A stretch of DNA of 64,000 bases from Chloroflexota bacterium (GCA_015478675.1 JADMIH010000001.1:14371-78370); one strand, 5' to 3'. Shown: positions 8,789 to 18,631, counted from the stretch's first letter. Numbers and translations are program-made. The notes: generated by a model not told the origin, from the sequence alone.

Positions 8789-11656
8789 ATGGCAACCACA
8801 ATAGAAAACCCCAACCCCCAATCCCCAACACCTGGCTCCGGCAAATGGGTATATCTCTTCAGGGAGGGCAATGGCAAACAGCGCGACTTGCTTGGCGGCA
8901 AAGGAGCGGGCCTCTCCGAGATGACCAACGCCGGGTTGCCTGTGCCTGCGGGCTTCACTATTACTACTGATGCTTGCCGGGCTTACTTTGCAAACGGCGA
9001 GAAGTTTCCGCCGGGGATGTGGGAGCAGGCTATGGGGGCTCTACGCACCGTCGAGGGGGAAACGGGCAAGAAGCTGGGCGATCCGGCTAACCCCCTGCTT
9101 GTCTCTGTGCGCTCCGGCGCTAAGTTCTCCATGCCAGGAATGATGGACACTATCCTTAATCTGGGGTTGAACCCTGAGACGTTGCAGGGCCTCATCAAGC
9201 TGACCGATAACCCGCGCTTCGCCTACGATGCATACCGGCGTTTTATCCAGCTTTTCGGGCGCATCGTCATGGGCGTAGAGGCCCACGTCTTCGACGATCT
9301 ACTTGAAAAGATAAAGGCCCAACGTGGCGTTTCCCTCGATACTGAGCTTACTGCTGATGATCTCAAGGTCCTTGTTCAGCAATTCAAAGAGGCTGTGCAG
9401 CACGAGACGGGCCGGCCTTTTCCCGATGACCCTTACGAGCAGCTACGTCTGGCGATAGAAGCTGTCTTCAACTCGTGGAACTCGCCGCGTGCGTTCGCAT
9501 ATCGCAAAGCGCAAAATATACCCGATGACCTCGGCACAGCTGTGAACGTGGTGATGATGGTCTTCGGCAATATGGGCAACGACTCGGGCACAGGCGTGGC
9601 GTTTACTCGCAATCCCGCCACCGGTGAGAAGAAGCTTTATGGTGAGTTTCTCACCAACGCTCAGGGCGAGGATGTGGTGGCAGGCATTCGCACGCCACAG
9701 AAGATAGCTCAACTGGAACAGGAGATGCCCGAAGTTTACAAGCAGTTTGAGGAGATAGGTCAGAAGCTGGAGCAGCACTATCGCGATATGCAGGACCTTG
9801 AGTTCACGGTGGAGCGCGGCAAGCTCTATATGCTTCAGACCCGCTCGGCAAAGCGCACAGCGGCTGCGGCAGTCAAAGCGGCTGTGGATATGGTCAACGA
9901 GAAGCTTATCTCCAAAGAAGAAGCCCTCCAAAGGGTCGAGCCTGAGCAGGTGGTGCAGCTACTTCTGCCGCGTTTTGACGACAAAGATAAGGACAAGGCT
10001 CGTGCGGCTGGCCGCTTGCTGGCAGTGGGGTTGAATGCCGCGCCAGGGGCTGCGGTCGGCAAGGCTATATTCACGGCTGACGAAGCGCAGCGCCTGGGCC
10101 GCGAAGGGGAAGCCGTTATTCTGGTGCGCGAAGAGACCAACCCCGAGGACGTGCATGGCATGATCGCAGCCAAAGGCGTACTTACGGCGAGAGGCGGTGC
10201 TACTTCTCACGCCGCAGTTGTAGCTCGACAATTTGGCAAGGTCTGCGTGGCGGGTGCTGAGAACGGCGGCATGCATGTGGACGATGAGGCAGGTTACTTC
10301 ACTGCCAACGGCCAGACAATCAGAGCGGGGAGCACCATCTCCATAGACGGCACTACAGGCGAGGTCTTCGAGGGCGCTATCGCTCTAATTGAGCCGAACT
10401 TTGCTGAGGAGCATGACCTCGTGACGATTCTCGGCTGGGCCGATGAGGTACGCAAATTGGGTGTGTGGGCCAACGCCGATTACCCGCGCGATGCTGTCAA
10501 GGCAGTGGCTTACGGCGCTGAGGGGATAGGTCTCTGCCGTACCGAGCATATGTTCTTCGAGGAGGAGCGTCTTCCTGTGGTGCGCCAGATGATCCTGTCG
10601 GCGGCTGAGGGGACACGGCTTGACGCCGCCGTCTACGACGCACAGCAGGCTCTGGACAAGCTGGGCCCCAACAGCGAAAAACGCACTGAGGTTGAAGAAA
10701 CCCTGCACAAAGCTAAAGAGGCGGCGGACGCCTCGCAAGCGGTGCGCGACTACCACAGTGCGCTTTCTCAGCTTGAGGAGATACAGCAGGGCGACTTCTA
10801 TGGCATCCTCGAGGCTATGGAGGGCAAGCCCACAGTTATCCGCCTCCTCGACCCGCCACTGCATGAGTTTCTCCCTTCTTACGACGAGCTTCTCGTAGAA
10901 ACCACTCAGATGCAGGACCACGGCGAGACGGAGAGCGACGAATACCAGCAGAAGATGCATCTGCTGGGCGTGGTAGGTCAGATGCGCGAGCAGAACCCGA
11001 TGCTGGGATTGCGTGGCTGCCGCCTCGGTCTGCTTTATCCTGCCATTTATGATATGCAGGTACGCGCTATCCTCAAGGCCTCGGCACGACTTCTGGCCGA
11101 AGGCTTAGAGTCGCACCCTGAGATCATGATTCCGCTCGTGGGGCACGTGAACGAGCTAAAGGATACGAGAGAGCAGCTAGAGGAGGTTTTCAAAGAAGTA
11201 GACGAGCAGGCCGGGCGCAGCATACCCTTTAAGTTCGGTACGATGATAGAGGTGCCGCGCGCCGCGCTAACCGCAGGCAAGATCGCCGAGTACGCCGAGT
11301 TCTTCTCCTTTGGCACAAACGACCTCACTCAGACAACCTATGGCTACTCTCGCGATGATGCCGAGGGCAAGTTCCTCCTGCAATACGTCGAGCGGGGTAT
11401 CCTGCCCGAAAATCCCTTCCAGGTACTGGACCGTGAGGGTGTAGGCAGGCTAATTCGCATAGCGGTAGAAGAGGGCCGCAAGACCCGCCCCAACCTCAAG
11501 GTAGGCATCTGCGGCGAGCACGGCGGCGACCCCTCGTCAATCCATTTCTGTAATATGGCCGGCCTGGACTACGTAAGCTGTAGCCCCTATCGCGTCCCAG
11601 TAGCGCGCCTTGCCGCAGCGCAAGCCGCTCTCGAAGGCGTAGAGAAGGACAAATAG
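8789..11656 (+). CDS. ppdK: Pyruvate, phosphate dikinase
   Basis: 955 residues. Interconverts pyruvate + ATP + Pi with PEP + AMP + PPi in the cytoplasm. Domain order is canonical: ATP-grasp (KWVYLFREGNGKQRDLLGGKGAGL at the start; RSGAKFSMPGMMDTILNLGL), swivelling phosphohistidine domain (GGATSHAAVVARQ, catalytic His ~474), and the PEP/pyruvate TIM barrel (GLCRTEHMFF...; FGTNDLTQTTYGYSRDD; GICGEHGGDP with the catalytic Cys ~908). It is longer than the usual ~880 residues owing to a charged, helical insertion at ~610-655 in the barrel domain. AAGGAGATA precedes the ATG. Gluconeogenic or pyrophosphate-linked energy metabolism is likely. Confidence 0.97.
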   Translation: MATTIENPNPQSPTPGSGKWVYLFREGNGKQRDLLGGKGAGLSEMTNAGLPVPAGFTITTDACRAYFANGEKFPPGMWEQAMGALRTVEGETGKKLGDPANPLLVSVRSGAKFSMPGMMDTILNLGLNPETLQGLIKLTDNPRFAYDAYRRFIQLFGRIVMGVEAHVFDDLLEKIKAQRGVSLDTELTADDLKVLVQQFKEAVQHETGRPFPDDPYEQLRLAIEAVFNSWNSPRAFAYRKAQNIPDDLGTAVNVVMMVFGNMGNDSGTGVAFTRNPATGEKKLYGEFLTNAQGEDVVAGIRTPQKIAQLEQEMPEVYKQFEEIGQKLEQHYRDMQDLEFTVERGKLYMLQTRSAKRTAAAAVKAAVDMVNEKLISKEEALQRVEPEQVVQLLLPRFDDKDKDKARAAGRLLAVGLNAAPGAAVGKAIFTADEAQRLGREGEAVILVREETNPEDVHGMIAAKGVLTARGGATSHAAVVARQFGKVCVAGAENGGMHVDDEAGYFTANGQTIRAGSTISIDGTTGEVFEGAIALIEPNFAEEHDLVTILGWADEVRKLGVWANADYPRDAVKAVAYGAEGIGLCRTEHMFFEEERLPVVRQMILSAAEGTRLDAAVYDAQQALDKLGPNSEKRTEVEETLHKAKEAADASQAVRDYHSALSQLEEIQQGDFYGILEAMEGKPTVIRLLDPPLHEFLPSYDELLVETTQMQDHGETESDEYQQKMHLLGVVGQMREQNPMLGLRGCRLGLLYPAIYDMQVRAILKASARLLAEGLESHPEIMIPLVGHVNELKDTREQLEEVFKEVDEQAGRSIPFKFGTMIEVPRAALTAGKIAEYAEFFSFGTNDLTQTTYGYSRDDAEGKFLLQYVERGILPENPFQVLDREGVGRLIRIAVEEGRKTRPNLKVGICGEHGGDPSSIHFCNMAGLDYVSCSPYRVPVARLAAAQAALEGVEKDK

Positions 11657-11730
11657 TTGAAACGCCAGGACGCCAGGCAAACCAGGAGGGGCAAGGCTAA
11701 AAGGTGAGGCGTCCTGACGTTTAAGAAGAG

Positions 11731-12834
11731 ATGATGATGAGTGATAATGTATTAGACAATAGCCCTGATAGGGTGCGTGAGCGGCTGGAGAAGGAGGAAT
11801 ATATCCTTCTTTCGCCGCTGGCCGCCAAGTCTGCGGAGTCTACGCGTCCACTGCCGGAGGAGGAGTCACCTGTGCGCACTGCCTTCCAGCGCGACCGCGA
11901 CCGTGTTATCCACTCCAAGTCATTTCGCCGTTTGAAGCACAAAACGCAGGTCTTCATCGGCCCTATCGGTGACCACTATCGGACGCGGCTTACTCACACT
12001 CTGGAGATGTCGCAGATAGCACGGACGATCTCACGCGCGCTGCGTATGAATGAAGACGTTACCGAGGCAATAGCCCTGGCACACGACCTGGGCCATACTC
12101 CCTTCGGGCACGCCGGAGAAGACGCCCTGCGCCAGATATTCGACCCTGGCTTCAAACATAACTACCAGTCGCTGCGCATAGTGGATTATCTGGCCCGCGA
12201 TGGCGCAGGTCTCAACCTCACCAATGAGGTCAGAGAAGCACTGGTCACATCTACCCCTGTTGAGGAAGGATTGTCTTCGGAGGGTATGGGCTATGGTTCT
12301 ATCGAGTCGAAAATAGTTAAGCTGGCTGATACTATCGCCTATATTAACCATGACACCGACGATGCAATGCGCGCACGCATCATCCGCCCTGATGACCTGC
12401 CCGTCGAGGTAGCTGAGGTGCTGGGTGCCACCAACTCGATGCGCATCAACACACTTGTCAGCGACATCATTAGCCGGAACTGGAGTATCGCCTACCCCAA
12501 CGTGGAGCTAGCTTCGCAGGACCGTCATGAAGTAGAGCTAATAGTCAGCCCCGAAATAGAGGACGCCGCAGACAAGCTGAAGCGCTTCCTTTACGAGCGA
12601 GTATACATAGGTTCGGAGGCCAAAGCCGAGGTGGGCAAAGTAGACCACCTGATCGGCGCGCTCTTCGACTACTTTTGCAAACATACCGAGGAGTTGCCAC
12701 ACGAAATACAGAGTAACCCACGCCATGAGCCGAACGAGCGGATGGTCGTTGACTACATAGCCGGTATGACCGACCGCTTCGCAATCAGCACCTTCGAGCG
12801 TCTATTTGTCCCCAGGTCGTGGAGTGTGCAGTAG
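11731..12834 (+). CDS. dgt: dGTP triphosphohydrolase-like HD protein
   Basis: 367 residues. HD-superfamily signatures are in order: FRRLKHKTQVF, RLTHTLEMSQIARTISRAL (His), AIALAHDLGHTPFGHAGEDAL (HD pair) and an Asp in IAYINHDTDDA. This is the short (about 340-400 residue) dGTPase type, which removes triphosphate from dGTP or other dNTPs and balances nucleotide pools. Three consecutive ATGs (11731, 11734, 11737) make the exact start uncertain; there is no strong Shine-Dalgarno. In many genomes this gene precedes dnaG; here it is followed by a protein kinase. Confidence 0.92.
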   Translation: MMMSDNVLDNSPDRVRERLEKEEYILLSPLAAKSAESTRPLPEEESPVRTAFQRDRDRVIHSKSFRRLKHKTQVFIGPIGDHYRTRLTHTLEMSQIARTISRALRMNEDVTEAIALAHDLGHTPFGHAGEDALRQIFDPGFKHNYQSLRIVDYLARDGAGLNLTNEVREALVTSTPVEEGLSSEGMGYGSIESKIVKLADTIAYINHDTDDAMRARIIRPDDLPVEVAEVLGATNSMRINTLVSDIISRNWSIAYPNVELASQDRHEVELIVSPEIEDAADKLKRFLYERVYIGSEAKAEVGKVDHLIGALFDYFCKHTEELPHEIQSNPRHEPNERMVVDYIAGMTDRFAISTFERLFVPRSWSVQ

Positions 12835-13083
12835 CTTGTGGGTAGCAGGCCAGCCTGATCTATAACATCAACAGTGGGCAACTAAAGCTGTGAGGTTAAC
12901 ACAGTGCTGCATCGTCATGGCGCGGGTACGCTTAATGCTATCTACAGAGGCGAGGAGGCGTTAATAGTTATATCTCTATTCTCAGGGCGTGACAATTAGC
13001 GCCAAGCAGCGTTCTAAATAGTGCTCTGTAATGATCTTACAAGCTGGCGCTATTAGCATTACCAGACCAGGAGCACTCCTTTC

Positions 13084-15180
13084 ATGCATTCTGATTCCGA
13101 CGGTTCCACACCTATGTTCGAGGGCAGCAGCCTTATTGGTGGGCGCTACAGGCTGCTTGAGAAAATAGGCGAGGGCGGGGCCGCCGAGGTCTTTCGCGCC
13201 CGCGACCAACGTCTCGACCGCACTGTGGCAGTTAAACTGCTGCGGCCTCAGTTTACATATGACCAGGCATCGCGCACCCGCTTTGTGAATGAGGCTAAGG
13301 CCGCCGCAGGACTGTCGCACCCCAACATAGTAGACATCTACGATTTCGGTGAAGGCCCTGACCACTCGATGTTTATCGCAATGCAGTACGTCGAAGGCCA
13401 GAACCTGAAAGATATATTGCAGAAGCGGGGGCGCATGTCGGCAGCCGAAGCTGTCTCCATAGGGCAGGGGGTGTGCTACGCCCTCGACGCGGCGCACGCC
13501 AAAGGTTTGATCCACCGCGACGTTAAGCCGCAGAATATAATGATAGACCGTGCAGGCAACGTGCGCCTGACCGATTTCGGCATCGTAAAGGCGCTCTCCG
13601 GCCCGGCGCTCACCCAATCGGGGATGACCTTTGGCACAGCGGCGTACCTGTCGCCGGAGCAGGCCACAGGCGAGCCTATCAGCCCCGCATCGGACATTTA
13701 TGCTCTGGGGTGCGTTCTGTACGAACTGCTGTCGGGCACGCCGCCATTCACGGGCGAAAACCCTGCTGTGGTGGCTTACAAGCAGGTGTGGGAGCAGCCG
13801 CGCCCACTTCATGACCTTGTGCCGGAGGTGCCGCCTTCTTTAGAGAGCGTCGTCATGCGCTGCCTAAACAAAGACCCCGCTCGCCGCTATCCCACCGCCG
13901 ACGCGCTCGCCTCAGACCTCGCCACCTTCCAGAACTCCTTCAACCAGCCGACACAGGCGGTGTCGCTTGGCCTGGGGGCGATAGCCTCGGTGAGGGCGAA
14001 TGCGGGTGAATGGGTACCTGTTACGTCGCGTGCTCCCGCTGAGTTGAGCCAGGCAATACAAATGCCTGCTGTGCCTGCCGGCTATGGCGAAGCCGAGTAT
14101 TCAGCGGTTGACGTACCTGCCGCCAGGCCCCGCGACTTCATTAGCGCACCTGTGCCTCAGGCTGCCGCGCCTTCACAGCCTTACCCGCAGGCGGTGGCCG
14201 CCTATAACGCCGAACCGGTTCGCACGATCCAGGTGGTAAATGCCGGTAGGCGGCGTGGAGGGCTCGGTTGGGTGCCTCTTGCTCTGGCCGGCGTGCTCGC
14301 TATCGCTGTCTTCGCGCTGCTTGCCTCGCAAGGTAAATCGCTCTTTGGCGGCGCGGCACGCGCTGACGCAACGTCCACACCCCCATCTCCGACGCTGGGC
14401 GTGGTAGTGGAGGCTCCGTCAGCTTCGCCAACGCTGCGACTGGGCGGCGTTATCGTAGGCTCGCCCACGCCTCCCGCGGCTGTGCCGCTCTCGACCAATA
14501 CGCCTGCGCCTCCTCCCACACTAACCAACACACCGATTCCGCCCACCGAAGCGCCTCCTACCGATACACCCGCGCCTGTACCAACTGATACCGCTGCTCC
14601 TGCGCTTCCGACAGATACTTCGGTGCCTGAAGTCGTGCCGACAACTCCTCCCGCCACTGCAACGCCACCACCACCGCCTCCTACAGACACAGTTGAAGTG
14701 GTATCCGATACTCCTGTAGTCCAGGGCAATGGCACCGCTACCATCCTTCTGGATGACACGCGCTTTTCGGGTGGCTTCACTAACAACGGCGGCACCTATC
14801 ACGGACTCACCGCCCACTGGGCATACGGCCAGGGAACGAAGTATAGCACGATGACGGTGACATTCAACGTGGACCAGATGCCCGGCGCAGCGGCCCTGAC
14901 GATCAGAGGCGTGGACTCAGAAGACGCCAAGAAGACCCAGATACGGATAAGCCTGAACGGCAACGTAGTCTACCAGGGCGCTGATCCGCTGCCCAACGAC
15001 AACACCAACGGGCCGAATAGACCGGGTAATTGGGGCCTTTACGTCTGGCAGATTCCTGTTGGGCAGCTACAGCAGGGCGCTAACACCCTCTCTATCACCA
15101 ACCTGGACCAAAGCTCCTGCATCAATTGCCCCGATTTCTTCATGCTCGACGCCGCCTTTATTACTTACCGCACGCAGTAA
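13084..15180 (+). CDS. Membrane Ser/Thr protein kinase (PknB-like) with external C-terminal domain
   Basis: 698 residues. The kinase domain (~20-280) has the Gly loop GEGGAAEVF, VAVKLL lysine (~51), HRDVKPQN catalytic loop, DFG and SPEQ. A ~110-residue linker leads to one transmembrane helix (WVPLALAGVLAIAVFALLA, ~400), then a long Thr/Pro-rich stalk (TNTPAPPPTLTNTPIPPTEA) and a C-terminal ~130-residue domain (ILLDDTRFSGGFTNNGGTYH...TYRTQ) that looks like a beta-sandwich, perhaps carbohydrate-binding. PASTA repeats are absent, so the external signal is likely not muropeptide binding by PASTA. AGGAG lies upstream of the ATG. No phosphatase gene is adjacent. Confidence 0.93.
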   Translation: MHSDSDGSTPMFEGSSLIGGRYRLLEKIGEGGAAEVFRARDQRLDRTVAVKLLRPQFTYDQASRTRFVNEAKAAAGLSHPNIVDIYDFGEGPDHSMFIAMQYVEGQNLKDILQKRGRMSAAEAVSIGQGVCYALDAAHAKGLIHRDVKPQNIMIDRAGNVRLTDFGIVKALSGPALTQSGMTFGTAAYLSPEQATGEPISPASDIYALGCVLYELLSGTPPFTGENPAVVAYKQVWEQPRPLHDLVPEVPPSLESVVMRCLNKDPARRYPTADALASDLATFQNSFNQPTQAVSLGLGAIASVRANAGEWVPVTSRAPAELSQAIQMPAVPAGYGEAEYSAVDVPAARPRDFISAPVPQAAAPSQPYPQAVAAYNAEPVRTIQVVNAGRRRGGLGWVPLALAGVLAIAVFALLASQGKSLFGGAARADATSTPPSPTLGVVVEAPSASPTLRLGGVIVGSPTPPAAVPLSTNTPAPPPTLTNTPIPPTEAPPTDTPAPVPTDTAAPALPTDTSVPEVVPTTPPATATPPPPPPTDTVEVVSDTPVVQGNGTATILLDDTRFSGGFTNNGGTYHGLTAHWAYGQGTKYSTMTVTFNVDQMPGAAALTIRGVDSEDAKKTQIRISLNGNVVYQGADPLPNDNTNGPNRPGNWGLYVWQIPVGQLQQGANTLSITNLDQSSCINCPDFFMLDAAFITYRTQ

Positions 15181-15229
15181 GTTAGGGGCCAGCTCCGGGT
15201 TGCATAATTCAGCCATCTGGCGCGGCCGG

Positions 15230-15961
15230 TTACCTAGAGAAAACCGCCGCGCTTTGGTTGCGGCTCCTGAAGAAGAAGACAAGTATCAGCCCCGCGATGA
15301 AGCCCCCTATGTGGGCGAAGAAAGCGGTGCCGCCCCCTTGTACCTCGCCCACCGAGAATACGCTTACAACCTGCGTCACTATCCATATGCCTATCATAAT
15401 GAAGGCGGGCACGTAGCTAATTGTAACCAGGATGCCCAGGAATATCAGCGCCCTTACTCTCGCCTTCGGGAAGAGCACTATGTACGCCGCTAACACTCCG
15501 GCAATTGCTCCTGATGCGCCCAGGTTAGGAATAAGCGAGTCGGGGCCGCCGAGGAATATCTGCGTAATGTCCGCCGCGAAGCCGCAGATCAGGTAAAAGA
15601 CGAGATACTTCAGCGAGCCAAAGTTTTCCTCTACGTTGTCACCAAAGATAAAGAGGAAGAGCATATTGCCGCCAATGTGCAGCCACCCACCATGCATGAA
15701 CATAGAGGTTAGAAGGGTCAAATAAACGTTGTTGAGAGGGGCTGCGTACAACTGTATTGTAGAGCCGTCCGGTAACTGCTGAAGGCCCGTCAGGTCTACG
15801 CCTGTCGTAATCTCCCTCGGTATCAGCGCCCAGCCATTGTTTATCGGATCGCCCACCGATAACTGGATCAAGAATATTATGACGTTGATCACGATCAGAG
15901 TAACGTTCACAATGGGGAAGCGTTGCCCTTGTGGTGTGCCGGTGTCTCCGAGTGGTATCAT
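15230..15961 (-). CDS. Rhomboid-family intramembrane serine protease
   Basis: 243 residues, six to seven membrane segments. Active-site motifs: HIGGNMLFLFIFGDNVE in the second segment, GASGAIAGVLAAY with the nucleophilic serine, and FFAHIGGFIAGL with the catalytic histidine. A 40-residue loop rich in polar residues follows TM1 as usual. It would cleave membrane-spanning substrates. The translation start is preceded by a duplicated Shine-Dalgarno region (15964-15991). Confidence 0.93.
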   Translation of the reverse strand: MIPLGDTGTPQGQRFPIVNVTLIVINVIIFLIQLSVGDPINNGWALIPREITTGVDLTGLQQLPDGSTIQLYAAPLNNVYLTLLTSMFMHGGWLHIGGNMLFLFIFGDNVEENFGSLKYLVFYLICGFAADITQIFLGGPDSLIPNLGASGAIAGVLAAYIVLFPKARVRALIFLGILVTISYVPAFIMIGIWIVTQVVSVFSVGEVQGGGTAFFAHIGGFIAGLILVFFFRSRNQSAAVFSR

Positions 15962-15963
15962 TT

Positions 15964-15991
15964 ACATTGGCTCCTTTACATTGGCTCCTTT
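15964..15991 (-). repeat. 14-bp tandem duplication containing the rhomboid gene's Shine-Dalgarno
   Basis: ACATTGGCTCCTTT occurs twice head to tail (15964-15977, 15978-15991). Read on the minus strand this gives two copies of AAAGGAGCCAATGT just before the ATG at 15961; the inner copy has the normal spacing. The outer copy also contains an ATG. Confidence 0.85.
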
Positions 15992-15999
15992 CACGCGCC

Positions 16000-17685
16000 T
16001 CACGGCCGGCTGCTGTACACTGCCTCTAACTGCTCCGGCTTTATGATTAGACCCTCTATGTCAGCCTTGTCTGAGTGCAGTAGATACAACGAGGAACCAT
16101 CAGCTAATGAAACGGCGCGCACGCCTCCCTCACCGGCTACCATCCTGGCCGTAGCGTCGTCCAGCGCCACGATAGTGCGTGTGCCGGAGGGGAGGGGAAG
16201 GTACGTCTTCGCTACAGGGTATGGCAACCCGTAGCTTGATTGCCCCCCGTAGGCCGTGAAGAGCGCTCCGAACTCACCGTTTCGCCCATAGCCCAGCGCG
16301 TAAGAGCGATAGTTGGGGAGCAGATATCCTGCCTCTCTAAAGGGCCCAGCCCACTCCACCCCCATCACCAGGGCAATGTTCCCCTCACGAGCAGTAAGGC
16401 TCGCCAGGCCGGACTTCACGGCTTCCCAGTGGTTGTTATTCTCAGTTATGTTGGCTGCGGTGACAGGGCCTTGCGCCAGCGCAAAATAACCGGCTGATAC
16501 CACCGACAGGGCAATAGCGATCAGCAGCCCCGCCGCTTCGCTCACGCCCTTTTTATGCGCAAGCTGCTCGCCCAGCATCCTGGCGCATAACGCCGACAAG
16601 ATAAGCAGTGGCGGCAGCGCCACGAGCAAATATCCATACTGCCCCACATGGCTTACTGCATAGAGAACAATCGGCGGCAATACCCAGAAGAATAAAAAAG
16701 CTTTAGCCTTGTGCATAAGAGTAAAACGCAACACTCTAGCAGTCCACAACCCCAGAGGCACCAGCCCAAAGGCTAGCCCTGTGCCAAGCGCCAGCATCTC
16801 GAAAGTTATATTGAAAGCAACCCCGTCGAGTCCGGTCTCCACCAGTGCGGTGCGCCCTGCCACAGCAGCCGCCTGCAACTCATTCTCATATAGATAAGCG
16901 CCAAGCCCGCCCGACATAACAAGGAGGGGCGTTAGCCATGCCAGAGAGGCAAGCGCCAGCGCTGTGCCGAACGCCAGCCATCTTCGCCGCGCCGGAGCTT
17001 TATTGCCCCGCAAGGCCCATACGCAAAGAGGCAAAAGCACTATGAGGCTAGTTTGCCTTACGCCGCCTGCTATTCCCAGCGCCACCCCCAGCAAAACGGC
17101 CTCTGTAGCGCCTTCCGAGCCTTTGACCCGCCACGCCAGCCCTGCCACGCACATGCCCAGCGCCATCTCAGGCAGGTAGGTAAGCCCTACCGCGCCATTA
17201 TAGAGGGCGAGGGGCGACCCCAGGAGCAGCAGCGATGAGCTAATCGCCACTACTTTGTCCTCAAAGACCTTGAGCGTGAGCCAGTAAATGAGCGGCACAG
17301 CCACCGCGCTGAATAGGACACTTAAAATTGAGAGGGCAACATTCGCGCTACTCACCCCGCCTTGTAAGCCGGCGAACTCCAGCACAAAGCGCAACAGGCG
17401 GCCCGACTCTACGTAGAGGATATAGCCCGGTGGGTGTGGTTGGTGGCTATGCAAATCGAAGGTGTCGAGCGCCAGGCTGAACTGCACCGAATCCCAATTT
17501 ATCGGCGTGGGCCGCACAAAAAAGATGCGCGAGATCGCCCCGCTCGCTCCCAACAGGAGCAACGGGACAACTCGCGCCTGAAGGCGGGTTGTGAAAGCTG
17601 CAGAAGGTGTTACGTACTGGATACAGGGCGCGAAAGGCGGGATGCGGAACCGGGTAAGGAGAGCTAATCTGCTACGCTCGGCCAC
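16000..17685 (-). CDS. GT-C fold polytopic membrane protein (glycosyltransferase 39-like / DUF2723-like)
   Basis: 561 residues with about 11 membrane segments. After TM1 comes FFVRPTPINWDSVQFSLALDTFDLHSHQPHPPGY; the acidic residue and HQPHPPGY of this first external loop are typical of GT-C enzymes that use polyprenyl-phosphate sugars. A C-terminal ~120-residue soluble part (~430-561) follows. Start is GTG at 17685 with AAGGAAG six bases upstream. Donor and acceptor are unknown; a role in glycosylating surface proteins is possible. Confidence 0.75.
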   Translation of the reverse strand: MAERSRLALLTRFRIPPFAPCIQYVTPSAAFTTRLQARVVPLLLLGASGAISRIFFVRPTPINWDSVQFSLALDTFDLHSHQPHPPGYILYVESGRLLRFVLEFAGLQGGVSSANVALSILSVLFSAVAVPLIYWLTLKVFEDKVVAISSSLLLLGSPLALYNGAVGLTYLPEMALGMCVAGLAWRVKGSEGATEAVLLGVALGIAGGVRQTSLIVLLPLCVWALRGNKAPARRRWLAFGTALALASLAWLTPLLVMSGGLGAYLYENELQAAAVAGRTALVETGLDGVAFNITFEMLALGTGLAFGLVPLGLWTARVLRFTLMHKAKAFLFFWVLPPIVLYAVSHVGQYGYLLVALPPLLILSALCARMLGEQLAHKKGVSEAAGLLIAIALSVVSAGYFALAQGPVTAANITENNNHWEAVKSGLASLTAREGNIALVMGVEWAGPFREAGYLLPNYRSYALGYGRNGEFGALFTAYGGQSSYGLPYPVAKTYLPLPSGTRTIVALDDATARMVAGEGGVRAVSLADGSSLYLLHSDKADIEGLIIKPEQLEAVYSSRP

Positions 17686-17760
17686 ACCCAGCTTCCTTGC
17701 GCGTCGTTTCCTAAAACGTCAACCACGTACTTCGCACCTTTTGTGGGCGGCGTTCGGCGG

Positions 17761-17928
17761 CTAAACACCCATAATCTGGAAAATCTCGCTCGTAGTGCGT
17801 GTGCCGAACGCGCCGGTCAACCAGAGTACCAGCAACACCAGCACTATCAACACTACAACCACCAGAACAATGGCGGCGGCGCTGCCACCCCCGCTGTCGC
17901 CTGGTGTATTTACGTTTACTTGACCCAT
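17761..17928 (-). CDS. Small single-span membrane protein (55 aa)
   Basis: Reading from ATG 17928 (GGAGG seven bases upstream) gives a polar Gly/Ser-rich head MGQVNVNTPGDSGGGS, one membrane helix (AAAIVLVVVVLIVLVLLVLW) and a short tail ending FQIMGV. The good Shine-Dalgarno and clean topology argue for a real gene. No family recognised. It is the last of six small envelope-protein genes on this strand. Confidence 0.7.
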   Translation of the reverse strand: MGQVNVNTPGDSGGGSAAAIVLVVVVLIVLVLLVLWLTGAFGTRTTSEIFQIMGV

Positions 17929-18081
17929 TAGAGCCTCCTACTTTGACGACTGATAACGCGCGACCGGCAACAGGGAATAAAACAAAGCCTTCGTGCTTGC
18001 TATCTCATTGCTATTCCGCCGGTCGCACCCGCTATCCTTAAATAAATAGACGCAGGGTCTTGCGAGCCTGCGCCGTTGCCT

Positions 18082-18354
18082 CTAGACACGAGATCTATTG
18101 CCGGAAAGGGCGCGTACAATGGCGATAAGTATAATCGCGCCGATTATCGCGATAATCAGGCTGCCCCAGCTAATAGGGTCACTACTGTTCAAGCCTCCCA
18201 ATCCCAGCAGAGAAGCCAGGAAGCCGCCCACTATCGCGCCGATCAAACCGACGATTATGTCGCCTACCACTCCATAGCCGCCGCGTCCCATAATCATACT
18301 GGCAAGCCAGCCGGCGATCAATCCTATGATGATCCAACCAATGATTGTAAGCAT
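18082..18354 (-). CDS. GlsB/YeaQ/YmgE-family membrane protein
   Basis: 90 residues: LTIIGWIIIGLIAGWLASMI, then GDIIVGLIGAIVGGFLAS and a third hydrophobic segment. This is the transglycosylase-associated/YeaQ pattern (Pfam Transgly_assoc), small stress-inducible proteins with glycine-spaced helices and unknown mechanism. ATG 18354 is chosen since AAAGGAGG lies eight bases before it; the GTG at 18363 is too close. Confidence 0.85.
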   Translation of the reverse strand: MLTIIGWIIIGLIAGWLASMIMGRGGYGVVGDIIVGLIGAIVGGFLASLLGLGGLNSSDPISWGSLIIAIIGAIILIAIVRALSGNRSRV

Positions 18355-18445
18355 CTTTCTCACCTCCTTTGTCGCGTAGTACTGAACCTCTCAGGCCGTA
18401 GGTTGACGGCCCTTCCGATTAGCGATAATCAAGCTATGAGTTTTG

Positions 18446-18601
18446 TCACCCGCCTGAACTATTCATGGCTTCCTGTACATACTCTTTGCCTCGCTCCACC
18501 AGGATTTTGCGCGTCTCATCGCCCTTGCGTGGGGCAAAGAGCAGCCCGGCAAGCAACCCTATGGTGAAGTATTTGATAGCAGTACGCATTCCTCTTAGCA
18601 T
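18446..18601 (-). CDS. Very small YtxH-like protein (51 aa)
   Basis: From ATG 18601: MLRGMRTAIKYFTIGLLAGL, then LFAPRKGDETRK and a helical tail ending NSSGG. The short hydrophobic helix followed by FAPRKGDETR is the YtxH signature (usually L-x-AP-x-x-G-x-E-x-R). AAAGGAGAAAGGAT precedes the start. Probably envelope-associated; paralogous to the next upstream gene. Confidence 0.75.
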   Translation of the reverse strand: MLRGMRTAIKYFTIGLLAGLLFAPRKGDETRKILVERGKEYVQEAMNSSGG

Positions 18602-18631
18602 ATCCTTTCTCCTTTGGCTGCCGGGCAGCCA

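Noticed and set aside
9443..10960. Several long minus-strand frames inside ppdK
   Set aside because: Antisense shadows of a conserved coding sequence.
12982..13812. 276-residue minus-strand frame overlapping the protein kinase
   Set aside because: It is the mirror frame of the kinase domain; His/Arg/Cys-rich translation without motifs and no ribosome site.
14202..14795. Gly/Val/Ser-rich 197-residue minus-strand frame
   Set aside because: Complement of the Thr/Pro-rich stalk of the kinase; low-complexity artefact.
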